Below, one piece after another: positions 61,536 to 64,000 of a stretch of DNA of 64,000 nucleotides. The stretch is from NCBI GenBank assembly GCA_013397845.1, contig VZTG01003235.1:222274-286273 (forward strand). Direction: 5' to 3'. The translations under genes and the position numbers were made by a program. Within the stretch, counting starts at the first letter, position 1, and every line of letters begins with the position of its first letter. The notes under the pieces were generated by a model. The model searched no databases. It saw nothing but the letters and a program-made list of their open reading frames with translations, and was not told where the DNA came from. The stretch is from Melanocharis versteri (lineage: Eukaryota > Chordata > Aves > Passeriformes > Melanocharitidae).

Positions 61536-63050
61536 AAAATTCATGTTTAGTGAAAAGTGTTAAATCTTGTATCATAAGTTAAATCAGCTGCCAAGACACA
61601 TTTTCACAAGTAGGGGAATTTTTGTCTTTTCAGAATGGAATGTTTTTCAGTTGACATTGATTTTTCCCTAAAATAAGTCCCCCAGAAAGGAAGCCAATCA
61701 CACGTGAGGCAGTCCAAGAGCTGAATTACTCTACTCCTTCTCTGAATCATCAACAAGTGTTGTGTGCTAGTGCATGTGTGTGTACAAATGCACTGTAGCT
61801 TCATAAATTTCATCGTCTTATACAAACCGGCAGTTACACAATTTATTCAGAATATTAAACTAATGAGCCCAGCAGAAACACCAGTATTTCATATTTTGCG
61901 TGATGAGACTTCAACAAGTAACTTTTTTAACCAGGAACCATCTCAAAAATTATGTTCAACTTGCCCCAGACTTTTCACAAATACAAGACTGAGCCTGACT
62001 ATACAGCTGTTTATGTAGGTCAAGGACAGAAATAGTAAGAGTACATTTATTTGTTTTTATGTTTCTTGTTCAGTATTTCAAAAGAGAACAACTGGTTTTA
62101 ATACAATTTCAGAAAGAGAGACAAATTAGAATTCCTGCAGAATTAGCAAAAAAACCAACAACAACAAAAATCCAAACAAACAAAAAAATCCCCCGAAAAT
62201 AACACCCCCCCAAAAAAAAAAACCCAACCACAAAAAACTTGTTACTTTTATTCATTTAAAAACTGTTGCAAGGAAATCTGGCTGTTACCAGTTCAAGACC
62301 TGTATGCGTCCCTCTTCTCCTGAACTATTCAAATTCGGCTTATTCTAGCATTTTATGGTTAATCTTCCATATTTACAGCAAAATGCATTTCCAGTGGGAG
62401 GTTTTCCCACTGGCACACCCAGGGAGGACTCAGCCCCAGAACAGCCCCTGCAGAGGGATCACTGCCCTGCTGGACAATGGAGAGCTCTTGGACAACACTG
62501 GGTTTGCCTTCTCCACATCTGGATTTCACCTCCATCGTGTCTTCTGCGGTGAGGACTTTGCCCAACAGATTCCTTTCTTTTTTACCTGCTTCCAAGTAGC
62601 AACAGCCAGCAGCCAGTCACATCCTTGTTTCTAAGTTAAGAAACACTTCTGATTCCTCCTCCTCTCTCTAATTATTGCTCCGCGATCGATTTGCCGCGCG
62701 CCATGCCAAATTCGCACCTTAGCTCCTCACCTCTAGTCAGTAAAACTCAAACTCTCCTCCCATCTTCTCCACAAAAGACATTTTCTAGCAAGCAAGCTCC
62801 TGCTTATGCTCTCTTGCCTCTCTCTTTCTCTCTCTCTCCTGGAACCAGCTCTTCGGAAAGGCTGGAGCATATTTAGCCCTCCCAGCTCTCTGCTTGTCTC
62901 TTTCTTTTATTTTACATGGTTCAGTGTTCACATTCTGCTCTCATTCTGCCTTCTCTCCTTCTTTCTCTGCCCCGGTGCTGCAAAAAGACATCTTCTGTGA
63001 CACCTTAAACAAAAAAGGTCCCTGAATTAACATGACTTGCACTGCGTGGT
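61536..63050. other. Noncoding stretch with low-complexity tract
   Basis: An A/C-rich, G-poor tract lies at about 62147-62240. Pyrimidine-rich (CT) DNA lies at 62815-62840, and a small CpG cluster (CCGCGATCGA, GCCGCGCGCC) at 62681-62703. Frames of up to 122 codons (62266-62634, plus) are unrecognised. Confidence 0.5.
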
Positions 63051-63156
63051 ATTTTCAGATCGCCCATTTGCTAATGTTGCAAACACAATTAGGAAGTCAG
63101 GGAAAGAGCTTACAGGAGCAGATGAAAGCTGCAGAGATAAAATGGAAAGCTTTTAC

Positions 63157-63197
63157 CTGCCAAGCTCTCAGGTTGGGGTTCTAGGTTGCCCTCGGAT
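63157..63197 (-). other. Splice-bracketed 41-nt open segment
   Basis: On the minus strand, CACTTTTATAGCTCTATTAG is a fair acceptor and GCAG|GTAAAAG a donor. Only one frame is open: SEGNLEPQPESLA, entered with one base and left with one base. The downstream flank (63050-63155) is unique, non-repetitive and looks conserved in texture. No family can be named from 13 residues. It may be an exon of a large minus-strand gene or a pseudoexon within a conserved noncoding element. Confidence 0.22.
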
Positions 63198-63492
63198 CTA
63201 ATAGAGCTATAAAAGTGCCATATTAAGGAGATGCACAGTTGCATTGCTGTAAATACCAAGCGTGGCTTTTCCCATCCTCTTAAAGACATGGATTCTTGCT
63301 TCCACGATTTGCAGGCTGGTAGCCATAGGTGGTTTAAATTCTTGGTATTAAAAAAAGCTCAGAGCATTACTGACAATTAAAAACAGCTTTTACACATGCA
63401 CAATAACACTTCTCATGCTTTAAAAAAAAATAATATGCATATCCATATTACCATCATAATAAGTGCCACAGAGTGACATGATATGATTGAGT

Positions 63493-63517
63493 ATAATGGT
63501 TCCTTTGGAGCCATTAT
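63493..63517. repeat. Near-perfect 11-bp hairpin within AT-rich unique DNA
   Basis: ATAATGGTTCC (63493-63503), loop TTT, then GGAGCCATTAT (63507-63517). Ten of eleven pairs are Watson-Crick, and the eleventh would be G-U if transcribed from the plus strand. The surrounding 63430-63600 is unique AT-rich DNA with ATATGCATATCC and CGATCAGTAAAT words, consistent with a regulatory block. The stem is too short for a typical pre-miRNA. Confidence 0.5.
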
Positions 63518-64000
63518 GGTCGATCAGTAAATAATACACTTTTGAAATTGTCTAACTACATATTTACACTTGTCAACTCTCATACACTTCAGTGACAGAA
63601 TTTAAAAGAAACACTGTAAAAAACTGTAAGAACATTAAACCACAAAAACATTATGCTGAAGTAGTATTAAGGTTTGACTTAAACCCACAAAAACATGGAA
63701 ATTTCATGTTAAGGCCAAATCTCAAAAAATGTCACTGTCTTTAGCTCCCAAGCCGTGCCTGCAGTGATCCAGGAAAAGCAAGGGATGAGGCAGGGAGGCA
63801 GGAGACCATGGGGTCGTGGTGGTCCACGGGAGAACTGAGCCACTGTGGAGGGCTCTGGCCACCAATTTCATGAGAAATCTCATGGGTGAGAACCAGCCTG
63901 CCAGCAGCAATTCAGCTGCTCAGCAGAACAGCATTTCATGATATTTTATATAAACAAAGCCTGGGCCTTTCTCTGTTTATTCAGATGAAATTCCCAATTA
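63518..64000. other. Noncoding end of window
   Basis: AT-rich DNA, then a short moderately GC-rich patch (63740-63900) carrying an unrecognised 62-codon minus-strand frame. Nothing supported. Confidence 0.5.

Noticed and set aside
1..64000. CRISPR arrays, bacterial operons, phage or insertion sequences, endogenous retrovirus genes
   Set aside because: None is seen: no regularly spaced direct repeats, no ribosome-binding-site-led gene clusters, no gag/pol/env-like frames or LTR pairs. The DNA is vertebrate in character.

Overview
The window reads as nuclear DNA from a bird. The main evidence is four truncated copies of a CR1 non-LTR retrotransposon. Their 3' ends (the 'AAGGTCCCTTCCAAC' segment and degraded CATGATTCTATG-type ends) and internal text match the avian CR1 family. 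A neoavian or passerine source is likely but only inferred. Runs of N (8108-8146, and a single N at 22193) sit in or beside long T/A homopolymers, so this is a draft assembly.

I find no convincing protein-coding gene, rRNA, tRNA or other named RNA gene. The longest open frames (about 110-330 codons) lie in GC- or CpG-rich stretches or run across a CR1 fragment. They match no family I recognise and overlap open frames on the other strand. The window looks like intergenic desert or the inside of one or more very large introns. Interspersed repeats are sparse: CR1 covers little over 1%.

Layout. 1-9.6 kb: AT-rich noncoding DNA with one CpG-rich patch (3.25-3.48 kb), a dense AT-rich block (5.3-6.4 kb) and a gap in poly-T at 8.1 kb. 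9.6-24.1 kb: a CR1 3' end, an AT-rich candidate regulatory block at 10.9-11.2 kb, others at 20.3 and 21.0 kb, a long poly-A at 22.1 kb, and the longest CR1 piece (23.7-24.07 kb, minus strand). 24.1-34.2 kb: CpG-rich patches at 25.4-25.8 and 31.2-31.45 kb (the latter meets usual CpG-island criteria by hand count), a 21-nt microexon-like segment at 26.17 kb, and a third CR1. 34.2-43 kb: a fourth CR1, then an inverted-repeat-bearing AT-rich stretch of possible old transposon origin (37.4-38.4 kb), an octamer/homeodomain-site block (39.7 kb) and a 40-bp tandem duplication. 43-64 kb: a series of candidate regulatory blocks (45.85, 47.3, 48.1, 49.0, 58.95, 61.0, 63.1, 63.5 kb) and several short open segments bracketed by splice signals.

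Because no gene is established, no pathway can be assigned. The most checkable content is the set of blocks resembling conserved noncoding elements, three CpG-rich patches, seven splice-bracketed short open segments (most may be pseudoexons), and a few hairpins and local duplications. I did not find a previously undescribed system.
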